Of a stretch of DNA of 64,000 bases, positions 1 through 8,846 are shown one piece after another. This DNA comes from Candidatus Berkiella aquae (lineage in GTDB: Bacteria > Pseudomonadota > Gammaproteobacteria > Berkiellales > Berkiellaceae), in assembly GCF_001431295.2 (NCBI RefSeq), contig NZ_LKAJ02000001.1, positions 1,054,001-1,118,000 of the forward strand, in the 5' to 3' direction. The notes below the pieces were generated by a model that had not been told where the DNA came from, ran no database searches, and saw only the letters and a list, made by a program, of their open reading frames with translations. How positions within the stretch are numbered: the first letter of the stretch is position 1; the number at the start of each line of letters is the position of its first letter. Made by a program: the position numbers and the translations under genes.

Positions 1-110
1 TTATGTTGCCACCAGAAGCAAAATCGGTTCAGGAATATGCTAAGCGTCTATTTGACAGAGAAGCGTTCCAGGTAAGCTTAACTGATTCTGAGCGAGCCTT
101 AGGGGAATAA
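1..110 (+). CDS. sspA: Stringent starvation protein A, C-terminal end (partial)
   Basis: Only the last 36 codons are inside the window, read in frame from base 3 to the TAA at 108-110. They contain a stretch reading RLFDREAFQVSLTDSERAL, which matches the C-terminal helix of SspA (E. coli has RVFERDAFLASLTEAERE). SspA is a glutathione-transferase-fold protein that binds RNA polymerase during starvation. The assignment is strengthened by sspB starting four bases downstream, the usual sspAB operon order. The 5' part lies outside the window. Confidence 0.85.
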   Translation, partial: MLPPEAKSVQEYAKRLFDREAFQVSLTDSERALGE

Positions 111-114
111 GCAA

Positions 115-528
115 ATGGTCTCAAGTCGTCCTTACTTATTACGCGCATTTTATGAATGGATTGTCGATAATCATGCAACGCCTTATATCGTTGTAAATGC
201 TGAGCATCCAGGAACTGAAGTGCCACGAGAATATGTGGAGAATGGGCGAATTGTTTTGAACATTTCTCCCGATGCTGTGCGTTCTTTATCACTAGCTAAT
301 GATCATGTGGGATTTAACGCACGATTTGCTGGGGTACCTTACGATCTTTATATACCAATGCGAGCGGTAACTGCCATCTATGCAAAAGAAAATGGCCGCG
401 GTATGGTGTTTAAAGATGATGAAGAAGATGATTTTCCTCAAGGACCTGACGAAGGAAGTACTTCATCAGGTGCCGGCGGTAAAGGTAAACGTGGTGGTGG
501 TCGTCCTAAATTGACTGTTGTTAAGTAA
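115..528 (+). CDS. sspB: ClpXP protease specificity-enhancing factor SspB
   Basis: This 137-residue protein fits the SspB adaptor family, which tethers ssrA-tagged proteins to ClpXP. Residues 1-100 form the substrate-binding domain (PYLLRAFYEWIVDN near the start, then HVGFNARFAG). An acidic and glycine-rich linker follows at about 101-125. The protein ends in GRPKLTVVK, the short ClpX-binding tail typical of SspB. It begins four bases after the sspA stop and is probably translated from the same mRNA. Length and domain order are normal. Confidence 0.96.
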   Translation: MVSSRPYLLRAFYEWIVDNHATPYIVVNAEHPGTEVPREYVENGRIVLNISPDAVRSLSLANDHVGFNARFAGVPYDLYIPMRAVTAIYAKENGRGMVFKDDEEDDFPQGPDEGSTSSGAGGKGKRGGGRPKLTVVK

Positions 529-544
529 TTTGTTTAACAGCCTC

Positions 545-793
545 TTAAGTTAATAGGGGCTGTTTCTCAAATAATAGCGCATCAATCGATTTTGCCGTCA
601 ACATAGAAAGTCCATAAACACAAAATAATCCTGCTGAGTAAGCAATGTAGATCTCTTTGCCCATGACTAATGCAACGGGTAAACCGAGGATCCCGCCTAA
701 TACCGTATTGCTGACAACAAAGCTAATGTTATACCCGCCGGTATCTAATCCGCCTCGGATTAATTGAAGTTCTCTTTGACTGAGTTCACGCAT
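545..793 (-). CDS. Small double-glycine-leader peptide, bacteriocin/microcin-like
   Basis: This 82-residue protein starts MRELSQRELQLIRGG. That fits the double-glycine leader consensus (LSxxELxxIxGG) of class II bacteriocins and microcins, which C39-peptidase ABC exporters cleave after GG. The rest (LDTGGYNISF onward) is hydrophobic, with two likely membrane segments at about 25-45 and 50-68 and several small residues. A good ribosome site (AAGGAA) lies seven bases before the ATG. A second protein with the same leader type is at 17784-18059. No C39 exporter or immunity gene was recognised nearby. The leader is seen; export and antimicrobial activity are inferred. Confidence 0.7.
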   Translation of the reverse strand: MRELSQRELQLIRGGLDTGGYNISFVVSNTVLGGILGLPVALVMGKEIYIAYSAGLFCVYGLSMLTAKSIDALLFEKQPLLT

Positions 794-961
794 TTTTTTT
801 CCTTATTAATTAATGTGCTTTGTTGAACATGATATCAATACACGCTTTTCTTCCCAAATTAAAATAGGTGTAGATTCAAGCAAAAGTCAAAGTGGTTTAT
901 AAGCCAGTACTATTTAAAGATCAAATGCCGATAACAGGTTTTAGATCTTTGAAGAAGCATC

Positions 962-2740
962 ATGAAAATTGATGAGGGATATGTAAAACTATTTGCAGAT
1001 TCTCTGGAGATGTCTCAATCTTTTTTTCAGAGTATGCAAATATTGTGGCAAAACCAACAAATCTTCTATGATAACTTCGCTGAATTTTCATTAATTAATG
1101 ATAAGATCCAGAGTTGGCGAGCTGAAATTGTTCGTCGCACACCCGAAAGATTCTTCAATGCTTATGCTGGGTTATCTTTAGAATATTACCAACTGATTCA
1201 TCATTGTTACGAAAAGATGGTCAATAAAGCAATTCCTCCCTTTATCGAAGTAGCTTCTCATGATAAACGATTTAGATCGAATCAGTGGCACGATAATATT
1301 ATTTTTTATGTCTATCAACAATCTTATCTGCTCTACGTTAAACATGTCATTGCTTATATTGAAAGCAATGACAGAGATGATCACAAGAAGCACGAACAAA
1401 TACATTTTTTTGCAAAACAATTTCTCAATGCGTTGTCACCGAGTAATTATTGGCTAACCAATCCTGACGTCTTTTTTAAAACGCTTGATCAAAAAGGAGA
1501 AAATCTTTTTTCTGGCTGGAAGCGATTCATCGCAGATTTACAGCGAGGGGAAGGCTATTTGAACCCCATGATGGTTGAAAAAGAAGCCTATAGCATAGGA
1601 AAGGATATCGCCGCAACACCTGGTAAAGTGGTATTTAAAAATCGTCTTATTGAATTAATTCAATATTCCCCTGCAACACCAGAAGTTTATGAAATACCGT
1701 TATTGGTGATTCCACCTTGGATTAACAAATATTATGTGCTTGATCTAAGGCAAGATAATTCTTTTGTAAAATGGATTGCTGAGCAAGGCTATACCGTATT
1801 CATTATTTCTTGGGCAGCTATAGATGAAACCTATGCAGATACAGGTTTTGCGGATTACATGTTAGAAGGCATTATTCCTGCGACAGAGGAAATAATGAAA
1901 ATAACAAAATTAGAGAAACTGAATGCTTTAGGATTTTGTATTGGTGGAACACTGCTTTGCATGACCATGGCTTATCTCGCCGCAAAGCAAGATAAACGTA
2001 TTCATAGCGCTACTTTTTTAGCAACGTTAATTGACTTTAAAGAGCCGGGTGATTTAGGACTTTATGTTGATGAACAACAATTCGCATTAATAAAAAATAG
2101 TCTTACAAAGAAAGGTTATTTTGATGGCCGCTCGCTCATGGGCATATTTAATTTATTAAGAGCCAATGAACTGTATTGGCCGTATATTATTAATAATTAT
2201 TTATTGGCACAACATCTACATTCGTTTGATTTACTGTATTGGAATCAAGATTCAACGCATTTACCTGCCAAAATGATGTGTGAATATCTTGAAAATCTTT
2301 ATTTGAAAAATAAGTTCTTCAACAATCAATTAGTTTGGAACAATACGCCCTTATTACTCAAAAATATTCATGTGCCCTGTTATTTTCTAGCAACCGAGCA
2401 AGATCATATTGCCCCTTGGTTAGCTTGTTTTTCGGGTGCCAAGCAATTTACTGATAATGTGACTTTTGTGTTAGGAGGTTCGGGTCATATTGCAGGTATT
2501 GTGAATCCGCCCCAGGCACATAAGTATGGATATTATGTAAATGAAAAAGCAATCAGTGATTTTATGTCTCCTGCAGTTTGGTTACAGGAAGCAATTAAGC
2601 AAGAAGGTTCTTGGTGGGAGCATTGGCAGTCATGGTTAAGTCATTTATCTGGTAAAAAAATATCTGCTCGAAAGCCAGCTAAGCATTTTTCTGATGCGCC
2701 GGGGGAAAATGTCAAAGTCTCTATTTATAAAAAACGCTAA
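962..2740 (+). CDS. phaC: Poly(3-hydroxyalkanoate) polymerase, class I type
   Basis: This 592-residue enzyme polymerises (R)-3-hydroxyacyl-CoA, usually 3-hydroxybutyryl-CoA, into storage granules. The alpha/beta-hydrolase core carries the PHA-synthase lipase-like box GFCIGG with nucleophile Cys326, the acid in TEQDHIAPW (Asp481) and the histidine in GSGHIAGIVNPP (His509). The length fits class I single-subunit synthases, and the N-terminal 200 residues are the usual poorly conserved extension. The gene stands alone: phaA- and phaB-type genes are not adjacent. A phasin, a thiolase and 3-hydroxybutyrate dehydrogenase occur elsewhere in the window. Confidence 0.93.
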   Translation: MKIDEGYVKLFADSLEMSQSFFQSMQILWQNQQIFYDNFAEFSLINDKIQSWRAEIVRRTPERFFNAYAGLSLEYYQLIHHCYEKMVNKAIPPFIEVASHDKRFRSNQWHDNIIFYVYQQSYLLYVKHVIAYIESNDRDDHKKHEQIHFFAKQFLNALSPSNYWLTNPDVFFKTLDQKGENLFSGWKRFIADLQRGEGYLNPMMVEKEAYSIGKDIAATPGKVVFKNRLIELIQYSPATPEVYEIPLLVIPPWINKYYVLDLRQDNSFVKWIAEQGYTVFIISWAAIDETYADTGFADYMLEGIIPATEEIMKITKLEKLNALGFCIGGTLLCMTMAYLAAKQDKRIHSATFLATLIDFKEPGDLGLYVDEQQFALIKNSLTKKGYFDGRSLMGIFNLLRANELYWPYIINNYLLAQHLHSFDLLYWNQDSTHLPAKMMCEYLENLYLKNKFFNNQLVWNNTPLLLKNIHVPCYFLATEQDHIAPWLACFSGAKQFTDNVTFVLGGSGHIAGIVNPPQAHKYGYYVNEKAISDFMSPAVWLQEAIKQEGSWWEHWQSWLSHLSGKKISARKPAKHFSDAPGENVKVSIYKKR

Positions 2741-2777
2741 TCAATATCATCTTTGGAGGTGAAGTTTGTAACCTGGA

Positions 2778-2798
2778 TCCCGCGGACAAGCCGCGGGA
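2778..2798. repeat. GC-rich perfect palindrome, REP-like or terminator
   Basis: TCCCGCGG and CCGCGGGA form a perfect 8-bp stem around an ACAAG loop. The element stands out as GC-rich in AT-rich flanks. It lies between the convergent phaC and HMA-like genes. It has no T-tract, so it looks more like a dispersed palindromic repeat than a classical terminator. It could still end transcripts from both sides. Confidence 0.6.
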
Positions 2799-2815
2799 AG
2801 TGGTGATGAAATGAT

Positions 2816-3127
2816 TTAATAACCTAATCTAGTGCTAGGATTATCTTTTAATTTCATACCTGCCTTAGTTAAGGCTTCAATAATTCTATCTTCTGATACA
2901 TCGTTTGTTACAGTGACTTCTAATGTTCCTGTTTTATCGCCATCTTTATTTCCAAATTCGGTGACTTGCGAACTAATAGGAAAAATACTGTTCTGCGTAA
3001 ATACTCTACCAATTCTACTTTCGCAACCTTGGCAAAATAAGGGTTCAACCCTAAATTGAAAAGTTTGAGTTTCTATGGTTGATCTAGCTTGTTGAGCTTT
3101 GTAGTGTTTAAAACCGTCTAATGCCAT
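2816..3127 (-). CDS. Small HMA-like protein with a CxxC motif
   Basis: This is a 103-residue protein of unknown role. Residues 23-95 look like a ferredoxin-fold heavy-metal-associated domain. An LFCQGCESRIGRVF segment (CxxC at 32-35) is followed by a strand with TGTLEVTVTNDVSEDRIIEAL and KAGMK, which resembles the beta-alpha-beta end of HMA domains. The metal-binding motif is CQGC preceded by LF rather than the classical MxCxxC. A metal chaperone is possible but unproven. It is convergent with phaC. No signal peptide is visible. Confidence 0.55.
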   Translation of the reverse strand: MALDGFKHYKAQQARSTIETQTFQFRVEPLFCQGCESRIGRVFTQNSIFPISSQVTEFGNKDGDKTGTLEVTVTNDVSEDRIIEALTKAGMKLKDNPSTRLGY

Positions 3128-3227
3128 ATTTTTACCTATTTTTTAGCGCGTTGAAACTGTGCGCATTTTATAATGCGCACTTGGTTATTGCTAGTCTCTT
3201 CATCAAATAGGTAGGATAACTAAAATA

Positions 3228-4073
3228 TCAAGTAAAAAGCTGGTGATATGATGTTAATTCTTTTTTCATATTTTTAACTGCGATACTGTCTAGCAGCTGA
3301 TCGATTTCTAATCGATAGTAGGAAGGACTTTTAGGCTCATTCGATTCAGGCAGATTATCTGGCCTTGCATAATTAAGAATATGTTGCTTTGCGACTTGAA
3401 TAATATCCGAGATCATGGGTTTGGTTGTTTTATGATTTGGATTGGCAACATTTTCGGGGACGCAAGCAATTTCATCAGGAAATTTCCATAATTTTAAAAT
3501 CGCTTTACCCAATGGCGGGTGAAGATTGTTAATGGTCGCATCAAGCAAAGGTAAATTATTAAAATATTCAGCAGATTGATCAGCAAACGTTAAAATAGGC
3601 AGTTTGCCAATCTCGTGGACTAATCCTGCTAACATCACTTCTTCAGGCGGAAATAAGCGTAAGGCTTTCGCTAATACATAAGCACTGGCAGCCACTTTGC
3701 TACTTTGATCCCAAACAAGCTGTACACGCTCCTCGATGGGTTTATGTTGGGCAATAAATAATTGCTTGAGTGCTAATCCCATTGAAACATAGGTAACAAA
3801 GCGAACACCCAAACGATTAATCGCGGCTTCAAGGCTCGCAATTGAAACCGAGCCGCGCATGATAGGGCTATTAGCAATACTTAAGATGCGCACTGTCAGT
3901 GCGGGATCTTGGCCTATTACTTGGCAGAGTTTATTCGTTGTCACATCAGGATCGTTACTCAGTTTCTGTAAAGTGACAAAAATACTGGGTTGAGAAGGCA
4001 GTTGAATTTTATTATCTTTAATGCTCTGAAAAATTTTTTGGTATGATGCATTGTGTTGTTCATTTCCTTGCAT
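3228..4073 (-). CDS. HDOD domain protein
   Basis: The protein has 281 residues. The HDOD domain (a degenerate HD-type fold found in signalling proteins) covers about residues 20-220. LPSQPSIFVTLQKLSNDPD opens the domain, followed by QDPALTVRILSIANSP, then AINRLGVRFV and VMLAGLVHEIGKLPIL. HDOD proteins usually regulate motility, cyclic-di-GMP output or stress responses by protein contacts and have no proven catalysis. No receiver, GGDEF or EAL domain is fused. It reads away from the neighbouring bdhA, with a 170-base divergent region between them. Confidence 0.9.
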   Translation of the reverse strand: MQGNEQHNASYQKIFQSIKDNKIQLPSQPSIFVTLQKLSNDPDVTTNKLCQVIGQDPALTVRILSIANSPIMRGSVSIASLEAAINRLGVRFVTYVSMGLALKQLFIAQHKPIEERVQLVWDQSSKVAASAYVLAKALRLFPPEEVMLAGLVHEIGKLPILTFADQSAEYFNNLPLLDATINNLHPPLGKAILKLWKFPDEIACVPENVANPNHKTTKPMISDIIQVAKQHILNYARPDNLPESNEPKSPSYYRLEIDQLLDSIAVKNMKKELTSYHQLFT

Positions 4074-4246
4074 GATATACCATTATTCCTTGTGGAAAAA
4101 TTCATATTATAAAAAAGTATGTCGGCACAAAAGCATTTTTCTTAAAAACAATTTTAGAATAAGAACTCAAAAAAAAGTGTAAAGTGCCGATAATAATATA
4201 ACGATCTCCCTTGGTACTGTATAAAAATAGAGGTTAGGAGTCATTC

Positions 4247-5029
4247 ATGCGTTTAAAAGATAAAGTAGCGATTGTCACAGGCTCAGCAAGTGGGATAGGT
4301 AAAGCGATAGCGCATACCTACGCAACCGAAGGTGCCAAGGTTGTTATTGCCGATTTAGATATGAATCAAGCTGAAGCAACAGCAAAAGCATTTCGTGATA
4401 GCGGGCTTGAAGCGATGGCGGTTGCCATGGATGTCACTAATGAACAACAAGTCAATACGGGTATCGATAAAGTTATTCAAGCTTATGATTATATCGATAT
4501 TCTCGTTAGTAATGCGGGTATTCAACATATTTCACCCATTGATGAATTACAATTGGCTGATTGGAAAAGAATGCTGGCTATTCATTTAGATGGTGCTTTT
4601 TTAACCACCAAGGCTTGTTTGCGTTATATGTACCAACGCGGGAAAGGTGGCAGCATTATTTACATGGGCTCTGTGCATTCTAAAGAGGCTTCGGTTTTAA
4701 AAGCACCCTATGTCACGGCAAAACATGGTTTAGTGGGATTATGTAAAACCGTTGCAAAAGAAGGTATTAAACATGGTGTGAGAGCCAATGTCATTTGCCC
4801 AGGATTTGTAAGAACCCCGCTGGTAGCTAAGCAAATTCCAGAGCAAGCAAAAGATTTAGGAATTAGTGAAGAAGATGTGGTTAAAAAAGTAATGCTAAAA
4901 GATACCATTGATGGTGAATTTACAACCGTAGAAGATGTCGCACAGATTGCTTTACTTTTTGCATCATTTGATAGCAATGCACTAACAGGTCAATCCTTAT
5001 TAGTGAGCCATGGTTGGTTTATGCAATAA
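4247..5029 (+). CDS. bdhA: D-3-hydroxybutyrate dehydrogenase
   Basis: This 260-residue short-chain dehydrogenase interconverts 3-hydroxybutyrate and acetoacetate with NAD, the step that feeds degraded PHB into acetyl-CoA. The nucleotide motif TGSASGIG is at 11-18, SNAG is at about 88-91, and the catalytic residues are Ser142, Tyr155 and Lys159 (YVTAKHG). The segment from [19 protein letters not shown] to the C-terminal GWFMQ is characteristic of bacterial 3-hydroxybutyrate dehydrogenases rather than general SDRs. The patatin gene follows 13 bases downstream, giving a bdhA-patatin operon as in Legionella. Confidence 0.93.
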   Translation: MRLKDKVAIVTGSASGIGKAIAHTYATEGAKVVIADLDMNQAEATAKAFRDSGLEAMAVAMDVTNEQQVNTGIDKVIQAYDYIDILVSNAGIQHISPIDELQLADWKRMLAIHLDGAFLTTKACLRYMYQRGKGGSIIYMGSVHSKEASVLKAPYVTAKHGLVGLCKTVAKEGIKHGVRANVICPGFVRTPLVAKQIPEQAKDLGISEEDVVKKVMLKDTIDGEFTTVEDVAQIALLFASFDSNALTGQSLLVSHGWFMQ

Positions 5030-5042
5030 AAGGATCGAGGAG

Positions 5043-6137
5043 ATGATGATAAAACCTCATCCGTATGATTGTATCATTTATTTGCTACAGGGTGGGGGAG
5101 CATTAGGTGCATATCAGGTTGGGGTTTGTGAGAACCTTATCAATAATCATTATCCACCGGATTGGTTAATTGGTACCTCGATTGGTGGTATCAATGCGGC
5201 TATTATCGCCGGGAATGAGCCTGATAAAAGAGTTGAAAAACTAAAAGCTTTCTGGAATAAAATTGCAACGCCTTCTTTTGGTAATCCGTTATTGTTTCAA
5301 GATAAATGGCATCGCTGGCAGAACTTACTTTCTTCAGAGAGTGCACTTTTGTTTGGACAACAAGGTTTTTTTAAATTACGAATGGCTAATCCCTTTTTAC
5401 AAGAGATGAGTTCACCTGATAATTTAAGTTTTTATGATACAAGTGAGTTAAAAGCAACTTTAGAAGAATTTGTTGATTTTGATCTTATCAATCAAGCGAA
5501 AGTACGATTGACACTCAGCTCTGTATGTGTTGAAGATGGCATTTTAGTTCATTTTGATAATACAGAACAAAAACTGGGTCCAGAGCATATTATGGCAGCG
5601 AGTGCGCTGCCTCCTGGATTTCCTGCGATTAAAATTGGTGAACGTCATTATTGGGATGGCGGAATTAGCTCAAATACGCCACTGAAAATCATTTTTGAAG
5701 AAAAAGTACCGAAAAAATTATTATGTTTTATGGTTGATCTCTTTTCTAGAACAGCCGATCAACCCAGAACCATGATGGATGTATTGAAACGTAAAAAAGA
5801 TCTTGAGTTTGTAAGCCAGTATCAAGAAATCTTAAAATATTTTTTTGAAATGCATAAGCTGCGCCATATTATTCGTACTATTTCTGAAGAACATGCTGAT
5901 AAGGATTGTTATGACCAAGTGAGTTTAGGTCATCCCTGTGCATTGAATATTATTCGTTTTCAGTATGTTGATTCTGATGCTGATTTATGGACAAAAGACT
6001 TTGAATTTTCTCAACATTCAATCAAGCAGCGTCAAGAGAAAGGGCGTGAAGATGTCAAGAAATTACTTGAAGAGCCACTAACATTAAGAATCATTCCGGA
6101 TGATAGTGGTTTTCGATTGCATGATATTAGGCATTGA
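5043..6137 (+). CDS. Patatin-like phospholipase
   Basis: This enzyme of about 364 residues has the patatin Ser-Asp dyad. The oxyanion loop is GGGALGAYQVGV (17-28), the nucleophile elbow is GTSIGG (Ser46) and the acid is in YWDGGISSNTP (Asp205). It probably hydrolyses fatty-acyl esters of phospholipids. The frame is open from 5010, but ATG 5043 sits just after GATCGAGGAG, so 5043 or 5046 is the better start. It is co-transcribed with bdhA. In Legionella pneumophila the same pair (bdhA-patD) is reported as a virulence determinant in amoebae. The C-terminal 150 residues are the extension seen in DUF3734-type patatins. Confidence 0.9.
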   Translation: MMIKPHPYDCIIYLLQGGGALGAYQVGVCENLINNHYPPDWLIGTSIGGINAAIIAGNEPDKRVEKLKAFWNKIATPSFGNPLLFQDKWHRWQNLLSSESALLFGQQGFFKLRMANPFLQEMSSPDNLSFYDTSELKATLEEFVDFDLINQAKVRLTLSSVCVEDGILVHFDNTEQKLGPEHIMAASALPPGFPAIKIGERHYWDGGISSNTPLKIIFEEKVPKKLLCFMVDLFSRTADQPRTMMDVLKRKKDLEFVSQYQEILKYFFEMHKLRHIIRTISEEHADKDCYDQVSLGHPCALNIIRFQYVDSDADLWTKDFEFSQHSIKQRQEKGREDVKKLLEEPLTLRIIPDDSGFRLHDIRH

Positions 6138-6151
6138 TGAGAAACGTTGTA

Positions 6152-7930
6152 TTATTTATGCATTTTGACCCGGGGTGGTGAAAGCTCAATTATTTTTTCA
6201 TCAGGGTAGCCTTCTGTAGGATTATGATCGGTATATAGGATAGTTGCATTAGGGAGTTCTTTGCGAACAAGGCTTTTTACTAGCCTTGCATAATTAGGGC
6301 CAATAGCAGAGGTGGGCTCATCCATAATGAGACACTCTGGTTGCTGTAATAATGCACGCACAATGGCAATTCTTTGCTTTTCACCTGGGCTTAGCAATTG
6401 ATCCCAATTTTTCTTGGCAACCCCCAGATCACGAATGATCGATTTTTTGATTTTAAGTTCTTCAAGCCAATGTGGAATTTTTGCTAATAATACGGCCGGA
6501 TATTGATCGCGTGATTTAGGATAAACAATGTTGTCGAGCAAACTAGAAGTGTTCTTTAGAAGATACGTCGACTGAGTAACAAAAACGGTTTTCTTAGGGA
6601 GTTTGATTTTACCTGTAAAGCTAGGATTAATTCCTGCAAATGTTTTTAGCAAGGTCGATTTCCCTGCACCGGATGGTGCTGACAGCAAATAAGTTTTTCC
6701 AGGTTTAATAGAAATTTTTTGATCTTCTAGTATCTGATTGTTATTAACTTGGATACTGCCTTTGAAACCCAGTTTGTTATTAGGGGTAAAATTTTCTTTT
6801 AGTTTTTTGTATCGCTTACACCATTCTTCAGAGCGCTGATCAAACATTTTGATATTAGCTTGTGCATTAACAAATGAAATCCATTTATCATGGTGTTCTG
6901 CGAAGCTATTGAAAAAAGATAAAATTTTGGTGAAATGAGTAGAGATGGCGAAAAAATGATTGCGATCGATAATCGAAGTTGTCAATCCGGCAATTAATCC
7001 AGGAATGCATACTAAGGCACCTAAAGGATACGCGATAAGATCGCTCAATTTTTTAATAAATTCACGACCAAATTTATATTTCAATTTTTTCTGTTTAGTA
7101 TCATATCGACTACTAGATATTTTCTGTAAATATTGTGATTCAAACTTGCCACCTTTGAGTAGCGCAATAGATTCTGAATGATTATCACTATAATAAAGAT
7201 GTGACTGTTTTCTTTGTAGTAATTTGCTTTCTTTACGACTTAGTGAGTGTATTGGCCCGGTAAATTTATGTAAAACATAAACCGAAAAAAGGCCATAGGC
7301 TAAAGCCATTAACGGGAGATAGAAGGGTAAGGTGAAACCCGTTGCAATCTGTAGACCGGGCGATAGGTAGAAAAGCTGTATGAGCGAGACACCAGCGCCG
7401 ACAAAAGCAGTCATGATTGTCGTGACAGGTTCTATAATGCTGCCAGTGAATTGTTTAATATTCTTTGATAAGACTTCGGTATATATTTTATTAGAATAAT
7501 GTTTGTCTTTATTGGGTAGTTTAATGCCATGAAATATTTTACTGGTATAAAACTTATTAATGTAATCGTTGTTCATTTGCTTTGCGACTTGATTACTTAA
7601 AGTTCTTGAGCAGTAAGTAATGAGGGAGTCGCATAATGCATCTAAAGGTAAATAAATACCAAATAATAATAGTGTTGGCGCAATAATATTGTTGAGAATC
7701 AAACCCTCAGCATTAAAGAGTGAAAACCATGTTGTTCCCACATCGCTGAGTAATACGATGAGCATCGCTCGGATGAGACAAAGTGAAATAATACTTGCCA
7801 GCAAGAGAAGATTTTTTGTATTCGCTCTTCTAAATAGAAAATAAGGTTTCAGTAGCCGAGCTACATCAGATACTTGAGAGTTAACCTTATTAATAGAATC
7901 TTTTAAACGAGTTACAAACGCAAATGCCAT
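6152..7930 (-). CDS. ABC transporter, fused membrane and ATPase domains
   Basis: This 592-residue half transporter has about five or six membrane segments in residues 35-330 and an ATPase at 390-585. The Walker A motif is APSGAGKST (418-426), the signature is LSPGE (513-517), the Walker B is LIMDE (Asp537, Glu538) and the switch histidine is TDH (His569). The domain order and short ATPase resemble the SbmA/YddA-type group (ABC_membrane_2), whose members move peptides, vitamin B12-like compounds or acyl-CoA. It lacks the N-terminal C39 peptidase that would process double-glycine peptides. The substrate is unknown. It is convergent with the patatin gene, 14 bases away. Confidence 0.85.
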   Translation of the reverse strand: MAFAFVTRLKDSINKVNSQVSDVARLLKPYFLFRRANTKNLLLLASIISLCLIRAMLIVLLSDVGTTWFSLFNAEGLILNNIIAPTLLLFGIYLPLDALCDSLITYCSRTLSNQVAKQMNNDYINKFYTSKIFHGIKLPNKDKHYSNKIYTEVLSKNIKQFTGSIIEPVTTIMTAFVGAGVSLIQLFYLSPGLQIATGFTLPFYLPLMALAYGLFSVYVLHKFTGPIHSLSRKESKLLQRKQSHLYYSDNHSESIALLKGGKFESQYLQKISSSRYDTKQKKLKYKFGREFIKKLSDLIAYPLGALVCIPGLIAGLTTSIIDRNHFFAISTHFTKILSFFNSFAEHHDKWISFVNAQANIKMFDQRSEEWCKRYKKLKENFTPNNKLGFKGSIQVNNNQILEDQKISIKPGKTYLLSAPSGAGKSTLLKTFAGINPSFTGKIKLPKKTVFVTQSTYLLKNTSSLLDNIVYPKSRDQYPAVLLAKIPHWLEELKIKKSIIRDLGVAKKNWDQLLSPGEKQRIAIVRALLQQPECLIMDEPTSAIGPNYARLVKSLVRKELPNATILYTDHNPTEGYPDEKIIELSPPRVKMHK

Positions 7931-8042
7931 CGGTTATGTACAGAAAAATAAAACGTGTACATTAACATCAAAATGCGAGTAAGACTATTGTTTAACTTAT
8001 ACTGTTAACCAATATCTGTTGTTTGTCAGGAAGGAAACACAC

Positions 8043-8798
8043 TCAGAACGGTTCGATGGAGCGTCCTTTGCTAAACTCAGTTGGAGCTTGTAGTTGCCTT
8101 TTGATCAAAGCGGCTCCTAAGTTAGCTCTAAATTTAAGCATTGGAGAAGGGCTACTGGGTAGCAATATTTCTGGCGCTCTTGCGTTTAATGCTTCCATCG
8201 TTTTAGTGGCTTTTTTTAATTTTTCGTTAATGAATTGCTCTTGAGCTGCTTCGATATAGTGTTGGTTTTGTTTTAACAACTCATCATAAGCAGGTTCTTG
8301 TTCTAGCCCTCTTGAGTCAGCACAGTTTTCACACATGTGCAGTAGAATTTCTTTCGTATTTTTCTCGCCAAGCTCACTTGTTTGGATCAAATGTCGAATA
8401 TTTTTGGCATCTTTGAATAAGATTGGCATGAAATAAAATAATGTAGAACCAGAGGGGAGGTGTATATGAGAGTAATTCCATGAATCTCGAATAGAACCTA
8501 GTACAAAATGATCATTGCTATCTAATTTGTAACTTTCTGCACCGACTGCCCAACGTAAAAGAAAACTATAAGCCTCTTTACCTGTAAACCATTCACATTT
8601 TTCTGAATGCTCTTTTAAGTAATTGTAGAGAGAGTCAATATCATAGCCAGCAGTTTCTGTGAAAATATAAACATGTCGAGCACAAGTCATCGGGGCGAAA
8701 GGCTTAACGGTTTCTTTGAAATCGATTAAAGGATTCGTTTCTTCGCCTTTTTTATTAAAAGATCGCAGATGCAATACTTGAAGTGAATCTAGTTTCAT
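8043..8798 (-). CDS. Glutamyl-tRNA-reductase-like protein lacking the NADPH domain
   Basis: This 251-residue protein has no clear overall match, but its motifs follow HemA in order. PMTCARHVYIFTE (37-48) aligns with LSTCNRTELY, which carries the catalytic Cys (here Cys39). FTGKEAYSFLLRWAVGAES (71-89) and VLGSIRDSW (99-107) align with the AVSHLMRVASGLDS and ILGQVKKAF region. ILFKDAKNIRHLIQTSELG follows the MFQKSFSVAKRVRTETDIG helix. LIKRQLQAPTEF (231-242) matches the end of the dimerisation domain (LTNRLIHAPT). The central NADPH-binding Rossmann domain is missing, and HemA is normally about 420 residues. So the fold is inferred to be related, but reductase activity is unlikely. Confidence 0.55.
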   Translation of the reverse strand: MKLDSLQVLHLRSFNKKGEETNPLIDFKETVKPFAPMTCARHVYIFTETAGYDIDSLYNYLKEHSEKCEWFTGKEAYSFLLRWAVGAESYKLDSNDHFVLGSIRDSWNYSHIHLPSGSTLFYFMPILFKDAKNIRHLIQTSELGEKNTKEILLHMCENCADSRGLEQEPAYDELLKQNQHYIEAAQEQFINEKLKKATKTMEALNARAPEILLPSSPSPMLKFRANLGAALIKRQLQAPTEFSKGRSIEPF

Positions 8799-8846
8799 AT
8801 TAACTCATTAAGCTATCTATTTTTCTATTGCCCCTATCTTATCCGA

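Noticed and set aside
6152-7930. ABC transporter considered as exporter of the double-glycine peptides
   Set aside because: It has no N-terminal C39 peptidase domain and its domain pattern resembles the SbmA/YddA group; it also lies several kilobases from both peptide genes.
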